Positions 1 through 11,970 are shown, counted from the stretch's first letter. The stretch is 64,000 nucleotides of DNA from Aquilaria yunnanensis (GCA_039654915.1 CM077598.1:72134041-72198040); one strand, 5' to 3'. Program-made: numbers and translations. The notes: generated from the letters alone by a model not told the origin.

Positions 1-1991
1 CCTACATGCCGCCGAGGTCAGATACCCATTGCTCCAAAAAGCCATCTATGCCTTAGCGCTCGCAGGTAGAAGGCTACGGCCCTACTTTCAAGGACACCCC
101 ATCATTGTCCGAAGCAACCTACATCTACGCGACATAATGAAAAAGGTAGAGCATTCGGGAAGGCTGTCAAAATGGTGTATCGAGCTCGGAGAGTACAACA
201 TCATGTACGAGCCAAGAGAGTAATAAAGGCCCAAGCATTGGCAGATTTCATCGTCGAAATTTCAGGAATCGAGGATGCTGAAGTTACCTCGGAAGATCCG
301 ATAAAGATTGAACCAGAGTGGAAATTCTTCATCGATGGAGCCTCAGGCGCTGAACGCCAAGGTGCAGGAGTGGTTCTTCGGGGGCCCGAAGGCATGGAAG
401 CCACTAAAGCCATCAAATTTGGTTTTGATGTCACCAATAACGTCGCCGAATATGAAGCCCTCATAGCAGGACTAAAACTGGCCAGAAGAGTCGGCGTAAA
501 AAACCTTAAGGCCCACAGTGACTCACAGCTAGTAGTCCGACAAATGAAAGGAGATTACGCTGCAAAGGATCCAACCTTGGCAAATACCATGACCTCATCA
601 AGAAGCTCATTAAAGAGTTTGACTCGGTACAAATAGAAAACGTGCCTCAAAGAGAGAACTCTCAAGCCGATACCTAGGCCAAATCTAAGGAACCCACTGA
701 GGTAGTAAAACAACCTAGCATGGAGTTAATGTACATGGCAAACTCGGAAGAAGGATGGCAAGATTCCATCAAAAAATACCTGGCAACTTCGGCACTCCCG
801 GAAGACCCTGCTGAGGCCGCAAAGGTGTGAAAGCGCTCCAGGACATACTTCCTCATCGGGGATGAACTATACAGACAAGGGTATGCAAGTCCCTTGCAGA
901 GGTGCATAAGTGAAAAGGATGTCAGAACAGTCCTCGAAGAAGTTCATGAGGGGGCCTGTGGTTCCCACATAGGAACAGACGCCCTCGCCGGAGTGATACT
1001 TCGCCAGGGTTACTTTTGGCCCACCCTAAGGAAGGATGCAAAACAATTTTTCTAAAAATGTGACAAGTGCCAAAGACACGCCAACGTCCAGAGGTTACCC
1101 TTGGAGTTAATAACCTCGGCTAATTATCCTTGTCCCTTCGCAGTATGGGGCATTGACCTCATCAGGCCGCTCCCGACTGCACCTAGAGGAGTGAAGTTCT
1201 GTGTGGTCGCAGTAGATTACTTCACTAAATGGGTCGAGGCAGAGCCCCTGGCGATAATTTCGGCGAAGGACATACAAAAATTTGTTTCGAAGAACATCAT
1301 ATGCTGACTCGGCATACTGAGGGTAATAATGGCCGACAATGGTACCCAGTTTACTGACAAGGGGTTCCGAGAATTCATGGCTAACCTCGGCATAAAGCTA
1401 CATTTAACCCTGGTAGCTCATCCTCAAAGCAACAGACAGATAAAGGTATATAACAGAACCATAAAAGATGGCCTAAAAAAGAGATTGAGGGAGGCAAAGG
1501 GAAAATGGCCAGGGGAACTTTCTAGTGTGCTATGGAGCTACCAGACAACACCCTGAAGAGCCACAGGTGAGACACCTTTTTGATTCATCTTCGGCGCAGA
1601 GGCCATTATGCCCATCGAGGTAGCCCAGCCATCGGTCAGGGTACAAGTGTTTGACGAAAGAGGGAATGACCTCGAATTGAGAACTAAGCTCGACCTAATT
1701 GACGAACACAGAGAAGTGGCCAAGCTTAGGAGAAAAGCCTTGCAGCAAAGAGTGGCTATGGCCGCAAGCTTACGCGTTAGGAAAAAAGGAATTAAAAAGG
1801 GAGACCTTGTTCTCCAAAAGGCTGAGTTTGAACCCCGAAGACCGTCTAATGGAGTACTTCGAGCAAACTGGGAGGGACCTTATTTGGTCCTTGACGAAGT
1901 TCAGAAAGGAGTCCATAAGCTTGGCGATCCCGAAGGTGGAGAACCGAAAAATACTTGGCACTCGGATACCTTGAAGAAGTTCTATGCTTAG
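1..1991 (+). pseudogene. pol: A1 pol, 3' half: RNase H, archaeal-type RNase H, integrase (broken)
   Basis: The sequence translates, with frame changes, into the end of the gypsy RNase H (about 1-220), an archaeal-type RNase H (about 310-590, FIDGAS, AEYEALIAG, HSDSQLVV) and integrase (about 900-1990). Integrase shows a zinc-binding region near 1060, the core Asp in WGIDLI near 1145, the second Asp in ADNG near 1330, and a C-terminal domain ending LKKFYA before TAG at 1989-1991. The duplicated RNase H marks the Tat lineage. Damage includes a frameshift near 221, a one-base loss near 583 relative to element E, and stops near 676, 828, 1054, 1304 and 1555. At the position of the conserved integrase Glu (QSNGQVEV in E) the text reads QSNRQIKV, so that acid is lost. 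Confidence 0.9.
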
Positions 1992-2444
1992 AATCTTGTC
2001 TGGAAATTGTACAGTTAGAAATTTTTCTAAGTACAGGAAATTTTCTGGAAGGGTAACTCCACCTAAGAAATCCTACCAAACAAGATGCAGACAAGTACTT
2101 GTGAAAATGGAATATTTCCTCCAAAGTTGGTTATGTCATTTTCCCCAAAGGGTGCATCGACCGAACACGGCTGATGAAAATAAGTCAAACATTGACTAAA
2201 GGTATTCACCAAAGTCTGTGTTTTCCTGAAGACAATTGATGAAAAGAGCAAAAAGTATCTTACTAAGGGTCCTTGATCGAAAATGGTCAAGACAACCCTT
2301 GGAAACGAAAATTATTGCTTGGAGACTTAGCCAAATTTTAAAAGGAGGAAAAGTGTTATTAAGAAGGCCTTATTACATGAAGGAAATTACAAGAAGAAGA
2401 TTACAAAAAAAGAGAAGAAGAAGACAAAGTGCAGCCCTAGACAT
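1992..2444. other. A1 spacer between pol and antisense gene
   Basis: This stretch has no recognisable domain. It contains a purine-rich AAG/GAA run near 2385-2430, as do the same spacers of A2 (about 6040-6120) and E (about 50330-50380). The two genes converge here, so it probably serves as a shared 3' UTR. The open frames in it (for example 1984-2199) are not conserved in the other copies. Confidence 0.55.
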
Positions 2445-2752
2445 CTAAGGGACCCCGGCATCATGAGAAGCTCTGTCCCCAGCATCCTTCGACACCGGAG
2501 GGGGGACAAAGGGCAGGTTGAGGAACTCAATCTTCGACCAGGTCCAGCGAGGTCCCTCGGGGATGTTCAGGGCAGTCAGGAATAGAGGTTGAGGTCTGGA
2601 TATTTGGCCAAGACTTGGTGTTGAGCCAGACAGAAACCATATCGAAAGCCAACCTTGGTTGCCTGGTTCGCCTTGTCCAACTCGACCGTTAGGTCCTTCA
2701 CATCATTTTCTAGATCGGCCACCTCCTTCTCCAACTTCTTCGTCTTCTTCTT
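2445..2752 (-). pseudogene. A1 antisense gene, end of exon 4 (distal piece)
   Basis: On the minus strand this is the last part of exon 4 of the antisense gene, ending at a stop codon at 2447-2445. It aligns with the C-terminus in E: a Lys/Glu-rich coiled coil (KKTKKLEKEVADLEND), then GFCLAQHQVLAKYPDLN, then a segment like IPEGPRWTWS, and the final GVP. A frame interruption lies near 2576. The upstream part of the exon continues at 21158 beyond the A2 insertion. Confidence 0.8.
2748..2752. repeat. TSD of A2, left copy (TTCTT)
   Basis: TTCTT immediately precedes the 5' LTR of A2 and recurs at 21153-21157 right after its 3' LTR. The flanks join into one coiled-coil exon of A1. Confidence 0.9.
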
Positions 2753-3794
2753 TGATAGCCAAAGTGCTATCACACTGACCACCTGCCGACCACGGGAAAG
2801 AGGGCGCCAGACACCTGAGGCATACGACCTTGGAAAGGACTTCGGAGTGAAGGAAGTCGTACACCTGAGGCGCACGACCTTGGTACATCACCAAATGCCA
2901 ACTTCGGAAGCCAGCATAGCGCCTCCTTCGGGAGGGCGACCGAACCAACTTCGGTGGAGAAAGACCAACCACCCCCTGTGGGAGAAAGCCCCTCGAAGGC
3001 ATAGGCACCGAAGTTCCAGCCCGACTCCGGGAAAGGACCCATCACCCGAAGTGAGACATCAACCAAAGGGACCTCGGTTATACGGCAAAGGCCATCAAGG
3101 AGTCTCTGACACTCCGCTCATATACATCTCCGACACGCCACCCCCAAACACACTCTTACACGCCATCGCAGCATGCGTCCTGTCACACAAGCCTACACCT
3201 ACTACGGCTCGTGCCCCGAGGAGCCTGTAGATGGCTAGGGGCCCCCACGCCCAAAAATACGAACACCATCCATCCAAACATGTGTCAAAATCTGAAAGGA
3301 TCACCTCCTCCCTTATAGACCAGGGAAATGGTCACAGGCAGGGGGTTCTCTGCCCGGAGGACCAAAAGGACAGGAGGACGCTTTGCTCTCTCCGCTTGAA
3401 TACTCTTCCTTTAGCCATCAGAAAGACACGCCAAGCAAGAGTCCCTTGTGCTTATTACTGAGTATCTCTCTTTCTCGGAGCACTGACTTGGGCATCGGAT
3501 GTTCGGCCCCGGAAAACCACCATGGGGGCCTCCTAACCCCTGTTTTCTAACTGTTTCAACCAAGCTTCCCTGAAGGATCTCCGCTCCGGGCTCTCTCCCG
3601 TGCCGGGAGTCTTTCCCGTCCTCACCAACCACGGTACTAGGAAGCTGGCGGCCACCACTGAAGGTGACCCTATTAGGGTACCTTCTTGCACCTCCAGGAC
3701 CCCCAGCTGCCCACACCGCTGCACACAGTGGAGATGCTGGCTCTACCTAACCGGACCGCATCAGATGTTGGCTTTGCACCTCCGGACCGCAGCA
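2753..3794 (+). repeat. A2 5' LTR
   Basis: It starts TGATAGC with an immediate inverted repeat (GCTATCA within 20 bp) and ends at the GCA two bases before the primer-binding site. The copy at 9396-10303/21018-21152 is co-linear but clearly diverged at many scattered positions, so the insertion is old. A conserved GACTTGGGC/GTCGGA block near 3487 occurs in all Tat LTRs of the window. The open frames inside (for example 3231-3461) are repeated in the second LTR and are not genes. Confidence 0.9.
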
Positions 3795-4380
3795 TTTGGC
3801 GCAGTCTGTGGGAAACCTACTCCCAGGTTGCCAAAGTTGAAGCTCGGCGTTCTAAGGAGAAGGGACTCTTGAGGTTCCCGTCCGCGCCAGAGATTCAACG
3901 GGCAAGCGAATAATGGCAGCAGGGAATTCCCTAACCGAGGGAGAGCACCCTTTGACTATTACCATAGGCTTCCTGTGCGAATTCCCATGCCTTGGCGTGG
4001 TCAAAATGATGCAGTAGTCAAGCCAAAGAAGGCCGTAGCAAGAATTCGGGCAAGAAGGCCCTCCTCATCAGTACCTTGTGAGGTGGAGAGTCCCATGCCA
4101 ATTCACAGGAATTGGGAAAACGGAGATCAACAAGATGAGTCCTCGGCGGGAACCATGCTCCCCGGAGTACGACCTACGGGAAAAGTAGGGTCAGGATGAC
4201 CCAGACCTCCCTGCTGAAAGAGTTCTGCACCCGAGGCAAAAATCGCCATCTCCTCATGAACGAAGTCAAAACCCATTGGCCCGAGAGGTCGTTTACGACT
4301 TAACTTACGGGCGGAAGGCGCCGGCTCTACCTCCCAGGACACGACCACTGTCCGAAGTGACTCTCCTCCGCGCAACGCCG
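3686..4380 (+). pseudogene. gag: A2 gag N-terminal remnant
   Basis: An open frame from ATG 3686 in the LTR crosses the PBS and gives YSQVA, VEARRSK and PSAPE up to a stop at 3911-3913. The same peptides follow the PBS in E (YSQVAVVETRRSK, PSAPE). Beyond 3913 weaker gag-like sequence continues (a region like EGEHPLTITIGFL near 3940, against EEERPLVITMDFL in E) with many stops. At about 4381 the text jumps directly to RNase H, so the capsid, protease and RT regions are deleted. Confidence 0.65.
3797..3816 (+). other. A2 primer-binding site
   Basis: The motif TGGCGCAGTCTGTGGGAAAC starts two bases after the 5' LTR. Element E has the same motif with three changes (TGGCGCCGTCTGTAGGAAAC). The TGG start matches a tRNA CCA end; I cannot assign the tRNA. 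Confidence 0.75.
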
Positions 4381-5697
4381 TGAGAAAGGGTAGAGCATTC
4401 GGAAAAGACTATCAAAATGGTGCATTGGACTCAAAGAGTACTACATCGCGTATGAGCCCAGAAGGGCAATAAACGCCCAGGTACTGGCAGATTAGACCGC
4501 CGAAATCCCAGAAGAAGGGAAGGCTGAAACCAACAAAGGAGACAGAACGAAGGTAGATCCAGAGTGGAAACTCCTTGTCAGTGGAACCCCAAGCGCAAAA
4601 CGTCCGGGCCCTGGGATACCCCCTTGGGCGCCCGGAGGCAAGAAGGCCACCAAGACGATCAAATTTGATTACCAAAAGTGTTGGGCCATCCTAGCATGGC
4701 AACGCTAGGTGTAATAACCTTGCACAAAAGGTGGAAAGATCCTACATAGAGGAATCTCGCGACCAAAGAAGTCCCGAAAATCCTCATGAAGAGGCAGGAA
4801 GTGCGAAGACATCCCGGACGATATTTTCTGATTAAGGAAAAGCTATACAGGCAAAGGTACACAATTCCGTTATTAAGATATATCGGTAAAATGGGTGCAA
4901 GTCAATTCGTCCAAGAGGTGTGAAAATGGCCAGAGACACACCATCACCGGAAGACTGCCTTCGGAGCGGATAACCTCGAAAAGATTGCACCGAACCACTC
5001 CAAACAGCACCCGAAGATGTGAAGTTCTGCGTGATAGCAGACGACTACTTCACTGAGTGGAGTAAAGAAGAACTCCTAGCAACCATGCCGACAAAAGGTG
5101 CACAAAAAGTTTGTCCGGAAGAACATAGTATGCTAATTTGGCAAACCGACGGTGACACTGGCCAGTAATGATTTCCAGTCTATGGACAGAAGATTTCAAG
5201 AATCCATCACCGACCTCGAAATAAAAAGGCACTTCAGCGTACTAGCTCAACCCCCGAGCAACAGACAAGTAGAGTTGCCGAAAGAGCTACAAAAGAGGGA
5301 CTATAAGAGATGCAAAGGGAAAGTGGCCAGGAGAACTTCCTATTGTACTAAGGAGTTGTCACTTATCTCCAGTACAGAAGCCACTATCCATTTGAAGTAG
5401 TTCAGCCATCATACAGATGTTTGACGAAGGATGGCCAATGAACCAAGCCCGAAAGCAGGCCTTTCCGGCAAAAGGTGGCCATAAGTGCAAACCTGCATGA
5501 TAGGCTAAAAGGAATAAGGAAATGGAGACCTCTCCCCCGAAAGGCTGAATTAGAACCCCGAAAGCTGTCCTATGGGGTACATCAGCAATTGGTCCTAAAT
5601 GAGGTCCGAAAGGGAGTATACAAGCTCGGCAGCACCGAAGATGGAAAACTGAAAAATAAAAGGCACCCGGGCGCCTTAAAGAAATTCTATACTTAGA
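4381..5697 (+). pseudogene. pol: A2 pol remnant: RNase H end, archaeal-type RNase H, integrase
   Basis: Frame-shifted matches to the E polyprotein run in order: the RNase H tail (near 4390-4500), a poor archaeal-type RNase H (4550-4680), integrase zinc region and core (about 4800-5400, with VKFCVIADDYFTEW near 5020) and the integrase C-terminus (5475-5696, RKAELEPRKLSYGV, then KGVYKLG and LKKFYT). No frame stays open for more than about 80 codons before a stop. This pol is far more decayed than the antisense gene of the same element. Confidence 0.8.
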
Positions 5698-6132
5698 ATT
5701 TTTAGACAATAAATGGTGAAAGCCAGAAATTTGTCTAAGTATAGAAAGTTTTCCCCTGTCTGAGAATGTTCACCGAACAACGCTGAAGTATGGACTCCCG
5801 AAAGTCTCCTATTCCTTCCGAAGTTAGTTGGGTTATAGACCCAAAAGAGGGCAAGTCTACCGAACACGGCCGACAAGGGGTAGGCTAAACTTTGCCTAAG
5901 GGAACTTCGCCAACGGCGAAAGACCTCCCGAAGAATGGCCAATGAAAATGAGCAAAGAGAGTACCGAGTCCCTTGACCGAAAGTGGTCGGGACAAGTGGG
6001 AAACAAAAATTGCTCAAAAAAGACTTAGCCAAAATAATGAAGGAAAATTCATTGAAGAAGGTCTTGATACAAGGAGAAGATTTCAAGAAGAAGAGTACAA
6101 AGAAAAAGAAGAAGGTGAAGGTCCTAGAATAT
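5698..6132. other. A2 spacer between pol and antisense gene
   Basis: No domain is recognisable. The stretch ends in a purine-rich AAG/GAA run (about 6040-6120) like the equivalent spacers of A1 and E. Open frames on both strands here are not shared with the other copies. Confidence 0.5.
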
Positions 6133-8583
6133 CTAAGGGACCCCACCGTCATGGGAAGCTTTGGCTCCTGAATCTTTTGCCGCCACCATCGGTGTAGGAG
6201 GAGGAAACGGCAGGTTAAGGAACTTGACTCTTGACCACATCCACTGAGGCCCCCCGGGAATATCCAGGGCTGCCAGAAAGGATGGATCGAGGTCCGGATA
6301 GTTCTTCAGAAACTGATGACGAGCTAGGCAGAAGCCGTCCTAAAAAGCAACCTTGGATGTCTTGACGGCTTTGCCTCTTTCAACGTCCAACTCGTCTGCC
6401 TCATGTTGAGGATTTGAAACCTCCTACTGATGGTCGAAAATCTCATTCTCCAGCTCCTCGATTTTCTTCTTCTTCTTCGAACCCTCCTTCAGCAAGTCAA
6501 CCTTGGCCTGGAGTTCAGCATTTTCAACCATTGCCTTCACCAGGAGGGCAGACTCCCTTTCCTTTTCCTTTTGAAGGGTCTCGTTGGCCGAAGTCAGGCT
6601 AATTAATTTGTCACCAAGGTCGGACATCTTCTTGGAAAAATCCTTCAAGAGCCCCTCTTGGCCCTTCAACAACTCCTCCCGAAGACTGGCAATCTTCTCC
6701 TTGCATATTTGGTTCAACTTGGTGTTCGTCAGCACCGAGTTGGCATAAAAAACTTTGGCCTTCTCCAATTTGTCTTCAGCCTAAGCTCGGGCCGACGATT
6801 GCTTTGCTGCCCAAGCTCGGAGGTATCCACTATACCCCAAAAGCTGCAAAAAAAAAAAGAAGGTACTTAACAAAATTTGCACAAGAAAATGCAAAAACAC
6901 TTAGGCAAAAAGTGGGAAGGAAAAGTGAAGAGCCTGAAGAGTTACCTGAGCAGCATGCTGGGAAACTTTTGTAGCAAGGGCATCCTCAGAGGCACACTCC
7001 TCGGCGACTGCCTTGAAGGATGCCTGAGTAAGCACGCCCCTCTCCATTTGGGGAGCCATTTCGTGACAATCCTCGGAGAACAGATTCATGTCCTCCGTGA
7101 AAAACCAGAATGGCTCCCTTGGGACTTTGTCGTTCGGGACATGAAAATCCCGAAGATCCCTCCTTCGGGCGTGCTCAATCTTCCAAGCTAGGGGCGCCGC
7201 ATCCTCTACAAAAAGAAACATGCATCTTATCAGGTAAAAATTCCTTGATTATAAAAAATGTAAGTTTTGATCGTAGGGAAAAAGAGACAAACCCACCGAC
7301 CTCCTCCACGTCGGCAGGAACATGTTTGCCCTTGGCCCTTCGGCGCTTTTCTAAATCTTCGGCAGAAAGATCTGCCAAAGAGCCCAAGAAATCCGCCGAC
7401 GTGGCGGGACTCGGAAAGGCAGGAATGGCCACCTCGGCAAGAACCCCTCCGGTAGTTTCAGGCTGGGGCAAAGTTGCAACCTCTGTAGAAGTTGCAATGA
7501 CATCGCCAACCTTGGTGGAAATGGCAATAACATCGTTGACTTCCGAAACGTCCTCCAGAGGGGGAGGGATGTCCTTCTTGGCTTTCTTGGCCGAAGATGA
7601 TCCGCTCCCAGAAGCCTTGCGCCTCTTCTTTTGTTCTCCCTTTTCGGCCTGACCAAGGAAGAGAGAACTATAGTAGGCGGCAGACTCGTCGCCCATCTCT
7701 GAAAAAGATGGAAGAAATCAGTGTAAGTCCACAGGCACTTATGCCAAAAAAACTTTGAAAGAAACTTACTTTAAAAAAAGGCTTCGTAAGTAAGTTTGCT
7801 CCGAAGGAGCTTCACCAGGCAAGATTTCTTCCCCTCGGTAGTAGGAGCTAGCATGCCGAGATCCGTCTTGTGCTTCGTAACCACCCCTATCTCCCGAAGG
7901 ACATCCTCGGTCATGAGTTTCCACATGATCAGGAAAGGGTAGAGAGAGCGTGAAAGGACCTCAGCATCCCAGTCGGCGATAGCACGGATTCGTCTGTCAA
8001 AGTCCCCAAACCTTGCCGCCAACTTGGGAGTTAGCAGCTTCCTGGGATCCATGACATCCGCCTCCATCTTTCCCCGAGCCCACTTAGTCGGGACGTACGA
8101 CCAGGCGTCCGCCACCTTCAGGAAGAAGAACTTCCTTTGCCACCCTCGCCAGCTATCCGTTGTAGCAAAGGTGAACATAAATTTCTTGCTCCCAGATCCC
8201 CGAGGCCACATGAAATAAAAGCCACCCTCCAGAACCGGATAGAGCTTATAGTACTGCATGAACAGGATGAAATGGGGTTATACCCCGAAGATCCCGCACA
8301 TGTAGAGAAAGGCGTTGAAATAGCAAAATGAGTTGGGAGGAAGCTGATTCACGGCTATGCCATGAAATTGGCAAAAGTCGCAAATCATCTTCGCAGGAGG
8401 AAACAGAAGTCCGGCCTTCAGTTGGGCTTGGAAAACGGTAACCTTGTCAACCCGATTCATAAAGCTAAACTAGCCAAGGCAAGGTAACCTTGTGATGGCA
8501 TACGATGGCACTTTTCTAATTTTTTCAGGAGTGGTGCAACAAGGGTGAGACATAAGAGGTTGCTAGCTCTCGGGAACAGGCAT
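6133..8583 (-). pseudogene. A2 antisense gene, four exons, decayed
   Basis: Minus-strand gene with the same plan as the intact one in E. Inferred exons: 8583-7770, 7698-7293, 7205-6946 and 6843-6133, with GT-AG junctions (GTAAGT after 7770, TTTTTCAG before 7698, GTTTGT after 7293, TTTTTGTAG before 7205, GTAACT after 6946, TTTTTGCAG before 6843). Exon 1 carries FCQFHGIAVNQLPPNS, PRGSGSKKF and GWQRKFFFL. Exon 2 has a basic patch (EQKKRRKASGS) and an acidic tail. Exon 3 has PREPFWFFTEDMNLFSEDC. Exon 4 is a long coiled coil. Defects: a deletion near the N-terminus (about 8480-8520), a stop near 8277, a stop at the end of exon 1 and stops in exon 4 near 6783 and 6424. The protein-level match to E is still clear. 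Confidence 0.85.
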
Positions 8584-8856
8584 GGTTGACCGAAAAATGA
8601 CTTCGGAGAAAGGGGGGAAAATGATTTCGAAACGAGGAAAAATGACTTCGAGAAGCAAAAAGAAAAGCATAAATCGAAGGAACTCGAGAAATCAGAACCC
8701 ACCAAAAGTCTTACCGAAGTCTGGGTTTTGAGGACGCTGTCGTAAAAGATCACCGGAAATCGCTTCGTCACTAAAATCGCCACAAAAGAGGAGAAAAAGG
8801 CAAAGAGCAAAATGAGAGCAAACAAACACAAATAAAGAGTATGACAAAAGGAAGGC

Positions 8857-8940
8857 TTATATAGATCGAGGAAGGGCAGCCAAAAGGGCATCATAAATGC
8901 TGGGCGAAAGTGAAACGTCGCCATAATGGCCCTTCGCATG
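8857..8940 (-). promoter_or_regulatory. A2 antisense-gene promoter: TATA box and upstream boxes
   Basis: On the minus strand TATATAA lies at 8863-8857, about 275 bp upstream of the antisense start codon. Upstream (about 8876-8940) are a recognisable CATTATGGCGACG box and a decayed second one. The order matches D, E and A1. Confidence 0.65.
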
Positions 8941-9381
8941 AAAAGGCGTGCCCATCCCAGCTGATGCCTGCCACATGTCGCCCATCATGAGAAACTAGGA
9001 CGCATTTTCTGACATTCAGAAAACCTGGGCACGCTGCTCGAGATTGGCACGACTAGTTTTAAGACACGACGGTTCACTAGCCTATCGCGGGAAAAATAAA
9101 AAAAGTTGGGTATCTCGAGTACACCGAAGGATGGATAGATGACATCTGTCCGAACAAGGCTTATCACGTAGGAGGCGAAGCGCCTCCCCAACCGATGTCA
9201 TACTCCGAGTGTAGATCCATAAGGTCCGGGGTTCAAGGCTCTGTGCCGCCTTGTTCGACCGAAATGGACATACTACCACGTGGGCCTCCGAGAGTCCACG
9301 GGGTCGTCCTGTCAAAACTGCTAATTGGGCGATAGACGGACACCGAAAGGACTACTTGCCGAAGTCTCCACTTCGGCCTTT
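8941..9381. other. A2 stretch between antisense promoter and PPT
   Basis: No gene is seen. The stretch corresponds to the equally gene-free 53161-53560 of E and 23691-24035 of A1 and contains CTTCGG/CCGAAG-type words near its end. Confidence 0.4.
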
Positions 9382-9395
9382 CCAAGGGGGGCATG
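9382..9395 (+). other. A2 polypurine tract
   Basis: The purine run CCAAGGGGGGCATG directly precedes the TGATAGCC start of the 3' LTR. Equivalent tracts stand at 24041-24055 (A1), 53566-53579 (E) and, inverted, at 38061 (D). Confidence 0.8.
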
Positions 9396-10303
9396 TGATA
9401 GCCAAAGTGCTATCACACTGACCACTTGCTGACCACGGGAAAGGGGGCGCTAGACACCTGAGGCATACGACCTCGGAAAGGACTCCGGAGTGAAGGAAGT
9501 CGCACACCTGAGGTGCACGACCTCGGTACATCACCGAATGCCAACTTCGGAAGCCAGCGTAGCGCCTCCTTCGGGAGGGCGACCGAACCAGCTTCCGGGG
9601 AGAAAGACCAACCACTCCTTGCGGGAGAAAGCCCCCCGAAGGCATAGGCACCGAAGTTCCAGCCCGACTCCGGGGAATGACCCATCACCCCGAAGTGAGA
9701 CATCAACCAAAGGGACTTCGGTTGTACAGCAATAGCCATCAAGGATTCTCTGACACTCTGCTCATATACGTCTCCAACACGCCACCCCCAAACACACTCT
9801 AACACGCCATTGCATCATGCGTCCTGTCACACAGGCCTACACCTACTATGGCTCGCGCCCCGAGGAGCCTGTAGATGGCTAGGGGCCCCCACGCCCAAAA
9901 ATACGAACACCATCCGTCCATACACATGTCACAATCTGAAGGGATCACCTCCTCCCTTATAGACCAGGGAAATGGTCACAGGCAGGGGGTTCTCCACCAC
10001 GAGGACCAAAAGGACAGGAGGACGCTCTCCTTTCTCCGCCTGAATACTCTCCCTTCAGCCCTCAGAAGGACACGCCAGGCAAGTGTCCCTTGTGCTTATT
10101 ACTGAGTATCTCTCTTTCTCGGAGCACTGACTTGGGCGTCGGAGGTTCCCCCCCGGAAAACCACCCCGGGGGCCTCATAACCCCTGTTTTCTGAGTGTTT
10201 CAGCCAGGTTTCCCAGAAGGATCTCCGCTTCGGGCTCTATCCCGTGCCGGGAGTCTTTCCCATCCTCACCAACCACGGTACTAGGAAGCTGTCGGGCACC
10301 ACC
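9396..10303 (+). repeat. A2 3' LTR, first part
   Basis: This is co-linear with the 5' LTR at 2753 up to the word GAAGCTG(T/G)CGG near 10290, then cut by S1. The remaining 135 bp are at 21018-21152. Confidence 0.9.
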
Positions 10304-10380
10304 TGATGCCCGGGGGCTTCATCGTTGGTAGTCATGGTGACTGATGGAGGGACTCCTGGAGAGGAAGAACGCCTGGTGGC

Positions 10381-10385
10381 CGTTT
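10381..10385. repeat. TSD of B, left copy (CGTTT)
   Basis: CGTTT precedes the 5' LTR of B and recurs at 20232-20236. Confidence 0.92.
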
Positions 10386-11413
10386 TGTTACGGCCCTTCT
10401 AGAGGGAGGTAAGGACTTTAGAATTTAGTTTAGAAATTTAATTTAAGTTTGCCTAGCAAGAATTAAGAAGTTTGCCAAAGTTCACTAAGTTCCGACAAGA
10501 ATAAAGCTCTGAACTAAGTTCAGGGGCAAAATGGTAATTTTGCACCCTGAGTGGCCGGGACGAGTCCCGAGTGTTTTAAAATGAATTTTAGAACTTAACT
10601 TTTAACCTTAACTCAAACTCAACAAATAGACAAGAATTTAATCAAGAATTGTCAAGTTACAAAGATGGGGGACCTAATTGCACTTAACTTGAAACCTTGG
10701 TGATCTTGGTTGCTAAGTGAGGGTTTAAGAAGGGAAAGAGGGGGAGAAGCTACCATTAACACGTTCTTAAGCTTCCCTCACTCATTTCTCTCTCAAATTG
10801 AACTTGGAATCAAGTGATCTTGGTGTCAAGAGGCGCAATTAAGGGTGTTTAAGCTTGGAGGATGCATTTTCAAGCTTGAATCCATGTTTTTGAAGCTTGA
10901 AAGGGTGTTTTTCTCCATCCCCTGTTTTTGAACGAGGTATGAGTTATGTTCTTGATTGAATTCGTGTTATTTGGTTGATTGGAAGCTTGGGTTTTGGTTG
11001 AAAGATGTGTTTTTGATGTTTTAGAGCTTTGTTTTGGTATGGTTTTGTGTAGAACTTTGGAAGCTTATTTGGAAGAGGAAGGGTTCGAATTCTTGCTTGT
11101 TCTTGGTGTTAAGGTAAGGGAGAAAGTGTTTTTAAGTTGTTGGATTGCTTTTGGATTGAAATGGATTGAGAAAGTTGAGTAATTTTTGGGTATGGTATGA
11201 AGAAACGTTTTGGGAATTATGATGGACTAGCTAAATTCGAAGGATTGGTTTGATGCTTCTAATGCATCATAGTTTGGCTTTGATAGTTGGTTTTGTTCCT
11301 TGCAACATGTACTTCATGTGTATGAAATTTGGTAACTTTTGATGCATGTTTGCTATATGTATTTGGTTGCCAAAGTTCGTAGCAGCAATCGGCCAAATTC
11401 TGCATTTCTGCAG

Positions 11414-11542
11414 AATTGGCGACGCGGCGCCAATTGGCCCGAAAATTGGCGACGCGTCGCCAATTCAATTTTTCTTCACAGAGCGTCTGCTCGTCGGCGA
11501 CGCGTCGCCAATTCCTTTTTGCCTTTGGCGACGCGGCGCCAA
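11414..11542. repeat. Palindrome cluster in chromovirus LTR
   Basis: Four copies of a 14-bp core, GGCGACGCGTCGCC (11448-11461, 11496-11509) or GGCGACGCGGCGCC (11418-11431, 11527-11540), lie within 130 bp. The second copy is flanked by AATT on both sides, making a perfect 22-bp palindrome at 11444-11465. The cluster recurs at 18749-18877 and, inverted, at about 58617-58745. Confidence 0.9.
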
Positions 11543-11970
11543 CACCTAAAAATGGAGGGTTTGACTTTTTGCTGCGTTGACCCGACCGAGACTACGGAAG
11601 GCTCGGAACGTGCCTAAGGGTCCGAGGATCCCGATGGTACTCCGAAACTTCCGAAAGTCCCACCGGAAGTATGAGTTTTCTTGAACTGTTTGAGGTAAGT
11701 AAGTTGCTTAGGCAACAAGTAAGGAAACAAATGTTGCAATTGAACTTAATTAGCTATCAATAGCTCAGGTGAGAGGTTTAGAACCCTCGTCGGCCTAGCC
11801 GTGCGGTAGCCACGAGGCCCCGAGGCGAAACCTTGTTCATCTAGTTTACATCAAAGAGGCCCTGCGGCCTAGTCTACAAGTCCCATCATAAATTCCCCTG
11901 CATAACAATTAGGTGAGAGGTTCTATGTTTGAATGAGGCTTGCTAAGGTTCGCCCTTGAGCCATATGATA

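Noticed and set aside
10979..11182. Short frames repeated in three places (10979, 18314, 59180; 11339, 18674; 12583, 19918, 57578)
   Set aside because: They are the same LTR segment seen three times, so repetition is not evidence of a gene.
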